This document shows positions 22,560 through 32,982 of a stretch of 64,000 nt of DNA, piece after piece. Within the stretch, counting starts at the first letter, position 1; every line of letters starts with the position of its first letter. Made by a program: the position numbers and the translations under genes. This stretch comes from Emmonsiellopsis sp. PD_33 (lineage: Eukaryota > Ascomycota > Eurotiomycetes > Onygenales > Ajellomycetaceae): positions 62,001 to 126,000 of the forward strand of contig JANTQF010000025.1 in the NCBI GenBank assembly GCA_032988165.1, read 5' to 3'. The notes beneath the pieces were generated by a model. That model had not been told where the DNA came from, did not search any database, and saw only the letters and a program-made list of their open reading frames with translations.

Positions 22560-23540
22560 ATGTCTTTTCTTATGCGCCTCCCGTTGGAGCTTCGTGAACA
22601 GATAATAGAGCTTGCGCTCGAGGCGCGACATAGTCCACCTTCCACAATCCCATCGAAGTCGACTCGTGCCTTCTTCAGAGACGTCCGTGGTGCTGAATCT
22701 GGGATGCGAACGATTTATCATGAGAAGAACACTCAACATTCCCCTTCCAATTGTCTCTCCTTGCTTTTGGTCAACCACCAACTTTCGGATGAAACACAGT
22801 CGGTTCTAAGCCGCATGGAAACAAACTATGCACTTGACATTGCAGTGCACGATGATCTTCGCTTCTTCCCCACCTGGCTTTCGATTCCTCGAATAACAAA
22901 TCGCGTGTCTACACTTCATGTCGATATCCGTCTTTTCGGCCACATTATTTCTGCGTCCAGAGCGATGGGCCAAGCCGGACGTTCGGGTTTCCACTGGTCA
23001 TTCTATAGCCTGTTAGAGCGTTTCCTACATTACGGACCTGTAGGCCAGAAGAAGGGAAAACCAGCGGGCACATATCCGGGCTACGAGGACCGCGAGATGA
23101 GTGTGAAGACCATTGTCCTCGACTTCCAGTCAGCGGACCCCAATCTCTCCTTCCCACCAGCTGAGTGTGGCTATCACCGGTGGTGGAATCAGCATAATGG
23201 TATACGGTCCCGAGATAACCCGCGTGATCTCAAGATATACAAGACACGGCCAGAATGGCCCGCCGAATATTTGTCGAATTACATAGGCGTGATCCTGTGG
23301 TTTGGTATGCTCGATCATGGAAAGCCATTATACGAACGAGTCGGGAAAATTCAAATATTGATCCAGGGAGAATTCCACCGCGAAATAGATCTTGCTCGTC
23401 GATTAGTCGAAATGGACCCTGCAGTGCTCAATAGGAATGGGAGACCATCGGATGAGGAGCGGGTTGCTGAGTTCCAGGAGTGGAGACAAAAGGCCCTGGC
23501 AAAACGAAAGGAAAGGGGGCTTCCAACAGCCGGTGTTTGA
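22560..23540 (+). CDS. F-box/2EXR-like protein of unknown function, 326 residues
   Basis: Single exon. The N-terminus MRLPLELREQIIELAL resembles the F-box or 2EXR-type motif that opens many uncharacterised fungal proteins. It is followed by LLLVNHQLSDETQSVL, another hallmark of these proteins (a helix with VN.Q...E). The rest has mixed alpha/beta character, ending in a charged helix (EFQEWRQKALAKRKERG). If the F-box is functional it would bind Skp1 and act as an SCF substrate receptor; this is inference. The ATG at 22560 is the first in frame and sits directly before the motif. The neighbour downstream is RPL36, and nothing links the two. Confidence 0.72.
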   Translation: MSFLMRLPLELREQIIELALEARHSPPSTIPSKSTRAFFRDVRGAESGMRTIYHEKNTQHSPSNCLSLLLVNHQLSDETQSVLSRMETNYALDIAVHDDLRFFPTWLSIPRITNRVSTLHVDIRLFGHIISASRAMGQAGRSGFHWSFYSLLERFLHYGPVGQKKGKPAGTYPGYEDREMSVKTIVLDFQSADPNLSFPPAECGYHRWWNQHNGIRSRDNPRDLKIYKTRPEWPAEYLSNYIGVILWFGMLDHGKPLYERVGKIQILIQGEFHREIDLARRLVEMDPAVLNRNGRPSDEERVAEFQEWRQKALAKRKERGLPTAGV

Positions 23541-24157
23541 TTATGTGTAGCAACTTTCTGCGCGTAATCATTTTCCGTCCATGGTAGACAAGTTGAAGTT
23601 GGGTAAACCTGATCACTTCGCTGGATGCGAGTTGGTGACATTTCGGCCCTTCCTGCCAGCTTTCCCCGTTTCTGTTCTTGCTACTTCCCTGTAGAAGTTT
23701 GGCCCATATTTAGCTGTATAGAATATCCGCAAATCTTTTGACTTCGATTGAACAGGGTAGGAAGATGCTGTGGCTTCCGTTGCCCCTGGTAGCATGGTGT
23801 TGGAAGAAATGCAGTTTGTTCCATGGCTGCCTTGAATAGCGGTTGGTGTTTTCCACGCGACAGGTCATTAATGCCGCCTGCAAGAATTAACACTCTCTTC
23901 AAACCCCAGTTAGTGAATGAATGAAGTTCGAATAGTTTGATGGTGGTTGATGTTGACGTTGGACTCGATCAGATAAGCTTTTGGGGTAAGAGTTAGGGTT
24001 TGAGCCCTAAGCCCTAAGCCCTCGTTTCTCGCTACGCACTTGAGCCTCATCCAACCAAAACCTTGCCAGGCCGACCTGACTTTTCAACATCGACAACGAC
24101 AACGACGACAGTCCTCCGCATCACCCACCACCAACACCCCCGTCATCAACGATCGAG
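23541..24157. promoter_or_regulatory. RPL36: RPL36 promoter region with telobox-like motifs
   Basis: This 617 bp spacer precedes RPL36. Telomere-repeat-like hexamers cluster at 23993-23998 (TTAGGG) and 24005-24010 and 24012-24017 (CCCTAA), with a further CCCT at 24019, about 140-165 bp before the ATG. Such motifs are known Tbf1/telobox sites in ribosomal-protein promoters of several fungi. Confidence 0.6.
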
Positions 24158-25095
24158 ATGGCGCAGGAACGCACCGGCATTGTCGTCGGCTTGAACAAAG
24201 GCCATGTACGTTTAATCCCTCCTTTCCCGTGTCGATGAAGTTGCTTGTTTGGAGGATGGATATTTCGCATTCTGGCCCTGCTGGACCACCTGCCCTTGGG
24301 GATCGATATCTCTAGCACAATATTTTCACCTCAGCTTCGAATTATCTGCGAAAATTCTGCGCCCGGAGATGCTACACACGCCCGCGTTTTGTTTTGGATC
24401 AAGGGGACATTGGAAAAGACTAACAAGCGTTGGTTATTACTTGTTATAGAAAACCACCGCCACTGTCAGCAAGCCACGCATCTCCCGGACCAAGGGCCAC
24501 CTCTCCCGCCGCACCGCTTTCGTCCGTGATATCGTCAAGGAGGTTGCCGGTCTTGCCCCATATGAGCGCCGTGTTGTTGAGCTGTTGAGAAACGCCCAGG
24601 ACAAGCGGGCCCGTAAGCTCGCGAAGAAGCGGGTAAGTGGAAACAGTCGTTATCTCGTGTTATGTTATGGTCCGTGCGGTTCAAGAGGTGGAATAGATTG
24701 GAATGAGGTTTTGAGAGGGGGGAATATGAAGGAAATTCGGGCGACGTCTTTGGAGGAAGGCATGGCATGATCGATACGCATGGGTGGTGCAATTATTCGG
24801 TCGACACCTGACGGAGCGCAATTTGGCGCATCTCACCACCTCTACGCCTCGCGATTCCTTTCGACAAACACCGTTTCATATCCAAATTCGATAACCGATA
24901 CCACATGCCAGCGATGAACGAAGGAGAGATAGGCGCATAGAACCGCATTGGACCATACATAAACGCATACACTGAAGATTCAAATCGCTAACTTGTGCTT
25001 TTCCCTCAATACAGTTGGGTACTTTCGGCCGCGCCAAGGCGAAGGTCGACGAGATGCAGAAGGTCATCGCCGAGGCCAGAAGAGCCGGCCACTAA
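24158..25095 (+). CDS. RPL36: 60S ribosomal protein L36 (eL36)
   Basis: Structural protein of the large cytoplasmic ribosomal subunit. Three exons, 24158-24205, 24450-24632 and 25015-25095, all phase 0, give 103 residues, close to yeast L36. The sequence opens MAQERTGIVVGLNKGHKTT, continues RISRTKGHLSRRTAFVRDIV and ends GTFGRAKAKVDEMQKVI...RRAGH, which is diagnostic. The composition is strongly basic. The introns are long for this genome (244 and 382 nt), as often seen in ribosomal-protein genes, with possible room for intron-encoded RNAs, though I see no convincing C/D box pair. The promoter carries CCCTAA boxes. The 3' end faces the UBX gene. Confidence 0.96.
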
Positions 25096-25919
25096 ACTCC
25101 AGATCCATGGAACTGGGGAGGAGGGCTGTTGTTGGAAGTGGTGTTGTGTCGGTGAAATCTGGTGTTTTTCGTTCGGTTATTAATGGGTTTATTTAAAATA
25201 ACGGAATGAAAAAAATTTACATGAACAAATACACAAACAGATACCATCACTTTTTTTTTTGACACCCAGCTTTTTTGCTTTCGTACATTTCACGAGAGAT
25301 GGGGAGCAGGAACTCGACGAGGACCAACGATACAACCACGAAAGACAACAAGGAAACAGAGCTCGAATGGCGAGTCACGAAAGACAACAACCAACAACAA
25401 CGAGGAAAAGAGTATTGGACTTTTGTCACCTCTTCTTCTCTCCCAATGCCAGCCAGCAAGTGACACTCGAGATATAGCCGGGATTGTCTTGAATTGACCC
25501 GTTCCCGATCTATGCACCCACCCAGACCTGACCCCAGACAGAAGGCTTCTATTCCCTTTGAATTCCGGCTGATGACTCTCAAACCCAAACGAACTCTTTC
25601 CCTTTTCAACCTTCAAGAGTTCCATGATCCCCTGTTAGATACAAGCTATTCATTAGTAGGTCAAACCAACGCGGTATTGTCGGCGGACAAACTAGGATTC
25701 AATCATGTGTAGATATGAGAAGCTGCCTTGTCGCATAGGTATAAACAGAGCGTTGTATTGGTATATATGATGGCGAGAGAAACCACATGCAACAAGCAAA
25801 ATACATAATAAAACAAGCCATTGGGGGGCTGGTAGGGATTCATAATCATCATTCATGCATGTCAATCTAATAAAATTAATCCAATAAACGTCCAACCTCC
25901 TTGCCGGACGAAATACTCT
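25096..25919. other. Convergent intergenic region
   Basis: These 824 bp hold the 3' ends of RPL36 (+) and the UBX gene (-). There is a T-run at 25251-25260. The CAACAA-rich stretch near 25320-25400 gives open frames on both strands, with no protein-family signal. Confidence 0.5.
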
Positions 25920-27621
25920 CTATTTCTTTCCCGGCAAATTCATCCACGACGGGCCTTTCTTTGACCCACCGGACTTCTTCCCCTGATCACCGCCACCACC
26001 ACCGCCACCAACACCAAACCGCTGCATAATAGATCTAACCTTCTGCTCCTTTTTCTCTTCCTTTTCCTTTTGCTGTTCCTCTTCCCTTCCCTTGTCCTTT
26101 TCCTTCTCTTTTTTCTTTGCCTCCTCGTCAGCGGGGAGATCAGGATAGTCCTCAACTACAATCTGGCTCGCCACCTGCCTGAGCTCAACACGAAGGATCT
26201 GCGTGCTGGAACTCCTAGCCGTGGGCGAAGCTTCATCAGACCATGAGAAATTCACAAGCACACGGCCTTCCATACCCAAATCACGAATGATCCGCTTATC
26301 CGGGGAGTCAGGAATTATAGTTTTCCCTGCCAACGCCCTTGAACGGCTTGTAAAGTACGATAGGGTGAACTTCTCGTCGGCTATAGCATGGTCCAGACAG
26401 CTTCGGACGAAGCAGTATAACGACTCTGTGCTGTCCTGTTGGGAGAATTTCGAGACAACCTGGCTCTGGTCCGGGAACCTTACTTTAATTTCAACTTCCC
26501 TTACGTTGGCGAGTCTTTCTACCTGGGCGGCGGCTCGGGCTTCCAGTTCTGCATTTGATGGAAGACGGGTCTCCCTGGCGCGCCTTAGTTGCTCCCTCTG
26601 GATAGCTACGATATCCATCGACTGTTCATAATCTTCTTCGTTATAGGGGAGTTGTGCTGCTTGTGGTGTCGCGTTGGTGGGTGGTGCATAAACTGTGGTC
26701 GGTCGAGATGATACTAGCGTTGCCGCTGGGGGTTCTGAGATGGCAGGTTCTGAGGTGGCAGGTTGTGTAATGCTAGGTTCGGGGGTTGATTGCTCTGGAG
26801 TAATATCTGTATTTGATGGGGTGGACAGGGGGGTAGATTTGGGGGTATTCTCCTCCGGAGTCGGCAATGCGGGAGATTCGCCATTCGAATTATCAACAGG
26901 TTGGAGAGAACTAAGCTCTGCAGCAACGGATTTGAAATACTCCTCGATCTCAACCATTGCTTCTTCGAACGGGCGGTCGGTTGTCCGGAAGTTTAGTCTG
27001 AGGAGTATGCTACCGCTATTGAACCCCAACTCTGCAAGAGTCTTCTGTAGATCCGTAAACGACAACAACTCTCTTCCTAAGATTTGGATTACAGGAAATT
27101 GGTGGACCAATCTCCCTTGCTCAGCATTAGTCGAAGGAACTCCTCGACTTGTCAAGTTCATTGTTGTGCCATTTCTCGCCGCTGCATCTTCGAATTTCCG
27201 GAGGACTAGCCATAATGTGTTATTGCTTTGAAATGTATCTGTTAAACGACCATTTGGGACACTCCGGGCCTCGGGCTCTGGTAGTTGTAAGGCCACAGAC
27301 ACAACTGAGGAGGAACGCGGGACCCGGACGAGATCAAGTTTGACACCGGAGCGAAGACCGGAGAGATGTATGGGAAGCGACAGGTCTAACTGTTTATTCT
27401 TGAATCTGGCAGTAGGTTTTGGTTAGCAGCTATTGCGAATATGCTCGGTATCAAGCGGAGAATGATGGGCCACTAGAGACATACTTCAAGCCATGCTCAC
27501 TCGCATCAACGTGAAACTTGGAACAAGCTTCAGCCAGCACCTCCGCAAGGGATTTGGTGGAAGCGATCGTCACAATGGCCTTCCGAGCGGTGGAATTAAT
27601 CACCACAGCGCGAAACGACAT
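25920..27621 (-). CDS. TUG/UBX4-type UBX domain protein
   Basis: Adaptor predicted to recruit the p97/Cdc48 ATPase, related to mammalian ASPSCR1/TUG and yeast Ubx4. Exons 27485-27621 and 25920-27405 give 540 residues. The N-terminal TUG ubiquitin-like domain starts MSFRAVVINSTARKAIV and runs through HGLKFKNKQLDLSLPI and SGLRSGVKLDLVRV, which is characteristic. A second ubiquitin-like segment follows (about 85-180, NNTLWLVLRKFEDAA). A Pro/Thr-rich linker with repeated EPA/TSEP motifs leads to the UBX domain (about 330-410; VEIKVRFPDQSQVV). The C-terminus is a Lys/Glu helix, an eight-Gly run and a basic tail. The gene is head-to-head with proteasome gene PUP3 across 438 bp, so both may share control. 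Confidence 0.9.
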
Positions 27622-28059
27622 CCTGAGCGGCGGGTGGGATATATGGCGGGGCAGTCCAGGACTGTCGGGATGGAGGGAAACCTGGCTATCTACAACAGGC
27701 CAGTGACCAAAGGTGCAGCCAATATCAAAATGGAACTGGTCTATTTGCCAGATATCCAACAAACAGAGCGTGGGAGGGAGCAAGATGACACGCGATGAGG
27801 GAAGTTGGAAGTTGGAAGCTGATGATGGATGAGGCTCAGGCAGCGGCGAGGTGAGCTAAGCAAGCTAGGGTGGCCCGAGCTCAACGCGTGTATCTCAGCA
27901 ACCTGGAGAGAGCTGCTGCAACCACCATCCATTCTCCAGACTTCTACACCACCACGCCCGCCACGCTCCTCACGATACCCTCGTTGCTGCGTCTGCTCTG
28001 TTTTAGACTGCTCTGTAGCCTCTGTGACATTCCAATAGCCATCACCTAACCTAGACACC
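27622..28059. promoter_or_regulatory. Divergent promoter: UBX gene and PUP3
   Basis: This 438 bp spacer lies between two head-to-head genes of the ubiquitin-proteasome pathway, with no other gene. I see no match to the yeast proteasome element GGTGGCAAA. Confidence 0.6.
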
Positions 28060-28880
28060 ATGGTGAGTTGTTCCCCCGTCCCATACCTGTCCATCTGAAC
28101 CATATGCTAACTATCCGCCCAATAGAGCTCCCCCTTCGACATAAGTATGGCCCTTTCCGCCTTGCTCACATCCCTGATAGTACCGTGCACACCCCCCTAA
28201 CCCGTTGTACTCCCATAGATGGCGGTGCCTGCGTGGCAATGGTGGGCAAAGACTGCGTCGCAATCGCCTGCGACCTCCGCCTAGGCATGCAAGCCCTCAC
28301 CGTCTCCAACAACTTCCCCAAGATCTTCAACTACGCCCCTTCGACCTACCTCGGCCTCACCGGCCTGGCCACCGATGTCTCCACGGTCTCCGACGTTCTC
28401 CGCTACAAAGTCAACATGTACCGGCTACGTGAAGAGCGGCACATCGCCCCCAAGACGCTCGCCAACCTGATCAGCTCGAGTCTGTACGAGAAGCGGTTTG
28501 GACCCTACTTTGTCAGCCCAGTGCTGGCGGGCATCAATCATACCACTGGCAAGCCATTTATATGCGGGTTTGACAGCATTGGATGTATCGATTTCGCGAA
28601 GGATTTCATCGTTGCGGGCACAGCGAGTGATCAGCTATTTGGTACTTGTGAGGGATTGTGGGAGCCAGACCTTGTATGTTTGCCCTTTACGAAGAGGTAT
28701 ATTTCCCCTCTGGTATCATTCTAACCTTACAAATAGGAACCCGAGGAGCTCTTCGAAACCATCTCGCAGGCCCTACTCAACGCAGTGGATCGAGACGCCC
28801 TCTCGGGCTGGGGAGCTCATGTTTACATCATAGAAAAGGACAAGGTCACGAAGAGATTGCTCAAGGGACGACAGGATTAG
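28060..28880 (+). CDS. PUP3: 20S proteasome subunit beta-3
   Basis: Non-catalytic beta subunit of the 20S core. Four coding exons: 28060-28062 (only the ATG), 28126-28144 (19 nt), 28219-28673 and 28737-28880, for 206 residues versus 205 in yeast. The spliced start reads MSSPFDINGGACVAMVGKDC, the normal beta-3 N-terminus; it has no catalytic Thr1. Other signatures: ACDLRLGMQAL, YLGLTGLATDV, FGPYFVSPVLAGI, and C-terminal VYIIEKDKVTKRLLKGRQD. Without the first intron removed, the ATG opens only a 12-codon frame ending in TGA, so splicing is essential. Confidence in the two tiny exons rests on exact phase closure and on recovery of the family N-terminus. Confidence 0.95.
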
Positions 28881-29346
28881 TCTAATGACATGGAGATGAT
28901 GGGTTGGGGAACAGGTATCTTTCTAGACAAGGGCAGAGTCCAGAACCCAACTTTGTTGTATGGGTAGGCATGTTTACTTTGATATTTCGACAAATGGAGT
29001 CTTGGTCATGATTTACTATTATTTTTTCCCTACTTTTTGCTCTTTTCTATTTCCGCCTTGTCAAAGGAATGGGATAGAATGAGGTGTTTGTCCTCCTAAG
29101 TAAAGATGCGGCGGGAACCGCTTCGTAGAGTTTAAAACAACGCAACGCATACAGCCAATGAGATGTTAGAAAGTCAACATCCGGCCAGTAAATTTCATGA
29201 ATTTCTTCTTCTTCGTACTATGTATATCTCTCATGTTTAAAAAAATTATTCTTTGAAGTAGAGATCTAGCAAATAGGAGAAAAAAGAACCTCAAATCAAT
29301 CCACACACCGTTCACACCACCCCAAACCAAACAATCCCGCCCTATG
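28881..29346. other. Convergent intergenic region
   Basis: This 466 bp, AT-rich stretch holds the 3' ends of PUP3 (+) and NAA25 (-). No gene was recognised. Confidence 0.55.
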
Positions 29347-32300
29347 CTATAAAGTCGCAATAATCCCCACAACACCATCCAACGCATCATCCCAACTCTC
29401 CATCAACGATCCACAAAACAGCTCCAACGACGCCGTATCCATCAGCTCTTCGATCTCCTTCCTCACAACCCCATCCTCACCACCATCATTATACCCCCCA
29501 GTAGCCCACTCAACCAACTCTCCCAACATCCCCGACTCGCTGATCTGTCTCTTCAAGAAGCGGGTATTCTCCTTGATAGCGTCTAATAGATGCGCGACTT
29601 GTTTCGTGAGGGCATCGAGTTTGTCCTTTGGGAGGAGTTTGGATTTTGTTTTTGAGAGGTAGCTGGTGAAGAGGGAGATGGCTTTGAGGGTTTCGAGGAG
29701 GGAGATTGTGCTGTGCAGGTAGAGCCAGGAGGGGGCGGAGGAGGAAGGGGATGGGTTGTTTGGTGTTAGATTTATGGTTTGGTTCTGTGAGGGGAGTGGG
29801 GCCGAGAGGGTTGTGAGGGTTTGGGTGAGGAAGGATTCGAGGGTGGTGAGGTGATCTGTTACGGAAGTTGAGGGTTGTTTGGCGGATGATGTGGCGAGTA
29901 GCTTGAGGATGGTTAGGTGGACTTTTGTGTTGGAGATTTCTGCAACGGTTAGTTCTGTTTCTGGGAGGGGGAGGTCGAGGTCGGCATATGTAGATAGGTC
30001 CGGCTTTTGGAATGGTGTTGATGTCTTTTTGGATAAGAGTGCTGTGTTGAGGAAGTTGAAGAGGACATCTGTAGCTGTCATGGCTTTGACGGCTTGGGGC
30101 TGTATTTATGGTCAGCTTAGAAATGATGCTTGTACGATCTTTGAAATTCCTTACACCAGGCTTTGGTCCCAGGCGGACGTGCTTCTCGAAACTGGGTCTG
30201 CCTGGGAGTTCGCAGTTCATGAAGCCGTCAAAGTTGCGCTTGTCGACAACCTCGTCCGTATTGGAAACTGGCAATCATAGAATCATTGGTTAGCATGGTG
30301 CAAATAGTATATATGAGGAATGGGATTCCCTTTACCAATATGATCATACTGTCCAACCGGACCCCCACCAACAAGCCGTTGAATTCTCCTCGTTTCCAGC
30401 GCCCACATCTTCCTACATATGCTATTCTTAAGACTCTTCTGAAGTTCAATACTTCCTGCTACATTCACATAACTCCCATGCTTCAAACCCGCATTTCTTG
30501 AATAAGTAGTTGCAGTCTCGGAATTTCGATAGAACATAAGTGCTTGTCTCATCGCAATCTGCGGGTCATAATCCTTGCTATCCATCCCTTCGAAGGGCGG
30601 TGCATTTTGCGGATGTATCGATGCGAGACGGGTAAAGAGGTTATGCGCAACGCTTTCGTATTGCATCTGCTTCACGGACAGTTTGTGGAAGGATTTGAGA
30701 GCTAATGAGCCTGCGCCAAGTAGGAGGTAGATGCGAACTAGGAGAAGAAGGGCTTCGTAATTATGGGGCGACTTGAGGAGGAGATTCTCAAGAAGTCCAG
30801 CGCCCTGGACTAATACTGCATGTGGAGCGACGGGAGGTTTAGTGTCCAGGTTTGCCTCGTGAAGACGGATCAGAGCCATGACGGCTAGAATGCAAAGATC
30901 ATCGCTCGGTTGGCTTTCAATGGTAGATGGGGAATCGGTTTGGTTAGGCCGTTCAGTCTTTCGGTAGATTCGGAGGCATCGAGAAACGAAATCTTCGACC
31001 TTTTGTGTTGATTCCTTGTCGTTCTGGAAGGATAGGCAGAAGCAATATTCGAATTTGAGAGCGTTGATAGCCGCAACTCCCTTACGGGGATCGTCAACCT
31101 ACCAAGTATTTAGTATAGGTTCGTCATTAAAGAGAAACGCATCCATTACCTCTTTCTTATCATCCTCAATTTGACCAGCAACGACCTTTTCGGCCACGTA
31201 GTTTAGAAACTCGCCTTGCAGAGTTTGGTCCAGTTTACTCAGATATTTGCGCAAATCATGGAAACAGTAAAGCTTGGTGCTATTGCGGTCGAAGTAGTCT
31301 TTGCAGGCTGAGAGTATGTCCGATGACGAAAGCTCCTTTGCCGTAATCCTCTGTTCTGTCAGGTCCAGGCTTGCTAGCTGGGCATTCCGCGATTTTGACT
31401 GCCGCTTAATATAATCTGCAATGAACCCTTGCGTTTCTCGTGCAGTCCTTAAATAAATAATTAGCATCTGCTTGCACTGAACACTGAAAGGATAGATACG
31501 TACTCCGGCTTTCCTAACTTTTCCGTTGCAATAAGGAGCAGATTCCACACCTGCCAATCATCTTTCTCTTGTACGCTAGCCGTCGCAGTGCCATTCGCCA
31601 GGTCGCTCGGAAGTGTGAGCAACTCTCGTGTAAACGATAGTGCCTCCTCCCATAATCCCGCATGTTCAAGGTTGGCTAATTTTGCACTGACGAACGACCA
31701 GTCATTCTGCGCAATGCGCGACTCGATACCTATACTCTTGCTGTTAAGTAGCGTAACAGTTTCGTCATATCTGCCTTGCGTGTCAAAGATCTTGATCAGC
31801 AGGAAGAGCTCTTCGGCGGTTTGTATAGCTCTAGGCGGGCTCAGTAACTCCTTCTATATATAATAAAAAATACCATTATGAGTTTCAAGGGTCGATCGGC
31901 GGATAGTATAGCGGGGACAATTCCATACCGGGTCCGTAGGTACACTCGACGCAGCCTTTGATATCATACGATAAGCAAGGGTGCCAAAGAGCTTGCGATC
32001 TGTCTCGGTATTGACCGGATCGGCGGCAATAAGGTAGCACATGAATATAGCCCAGAAATAGTATTTGCGCTCCTTGGGGAAGTTGTTTTGAAGGCTCATA
32101 GCTGCCTAGGGGTGGCTAATGTCAGCAACTCTCTCAAACAGCTATCCCGCTGGGTTTGATTTATTAACTCAGCATAGAAAATTCAAAATCGGGGGGGGTT
32201 TCAATTGCCGGACCTTCTGCGCAGTTTTCCAGTCTCCCGCATCCGACGCCAGGGTAAACCACCTCAATTGGACGTCAAGCTCCTGCGGTTTCGCCTGGGC

Positions 32301-32711
32301 AGCTTTCTGCCATATGCCGCGGGCGGTTTCCGCATGGTCTTCGAGGTCCTTCAGGGTATCATAAAGCATATTTAGAGCATCTAGATCGGAGACCGGGGGT
32401 TCGAGGCGGCATAGTTCAAGGGTCTCAGAAACTCCGCGCTGCCGGTGGACGTCATCCGCATGACTAAAGAGGATATGCGCTTTCCATGCCTAGTTATTCA
32501 CAAATAAAGCAGTTAGCCATCATAAGCTTGAATTATAATCATGCCGTCTAATCGCAACATGGTGGGCTTAAAAGCAAACCTTCAAGAAATGCGAATCCTC
32601 TCCTTTCTTCAGCCGCTTTTCGCAGAGCTGCAACGCCTGCTTGAGATTTTGACCGTCGATAGCATCTTGAATCTGCTTGTTCCGGCGCTCGAACACAGCG
32701 GTGGAGGACAT
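29347..32711 (-). CDS. NAA25: NatB N-terminal acetyltransferase auxiliary subunit
   Basis: Ribosome-anchoring, TPR-like partner of the catalytic Naa20 in NatB (yeast Mdm20), which acetylates Met-Asp/Glu/Asn/Gln N-termini; needed for actin and mitochondrial inheritance in yeast. Eight exons with consistent phase: 32580-32711, 32214-32489, 31929-32105, 31504-31853, 31150-31447, 30336-31098, 30155-30267 and 29347-30099, totalling 953 residues, close to human NAA25. The start (STAVFERRNKQIQDAIDGQNLKQAL) and the following repeats KAWKAHILFSHADD, LDALNMLYDTLKDL, EKRKYYFWAIFMCYL-like and NYEALLLLVRIYLLLGAGSLA are typical of the family's helical repeats. The C-terminal part is less conserved. All splice junctions fall in helical repeats. 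Confidence 0.9.
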
Positions 32712-32982
32712 GGTGAAAACCCAGCCGGCAGGGCTATTTATGGCGGGGTGGTTGTATCTAAATAAGTTGTGCGCGGGGGAAGCTTCGAGGAAAAGCAGTA
32801 GATAACCGCTATGTATTGCTCATACGTAATTCTGCTGGTAAAATACAAGACTCATTGGCGCCTTCCCAAGTACGGCTTAGCGCCGTATCAACGCTTGACT
32901 ACAGCTTCAAATTCCCCCATATCACCGCCTCTATTTACACTCACTTATCCCAGTCAGACTCCATATATTTCGTTATAGGCGC

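Noticed and set aside
24206..25014. snoRNA inside RPL36 introns
   Set aside because: Looked for C (RTGATGA) and D (CTGA) boxes. Only a weak GCGATGA...CTGA pair about 75 nt apart in intron 2, without a terminal stem; not convincing.
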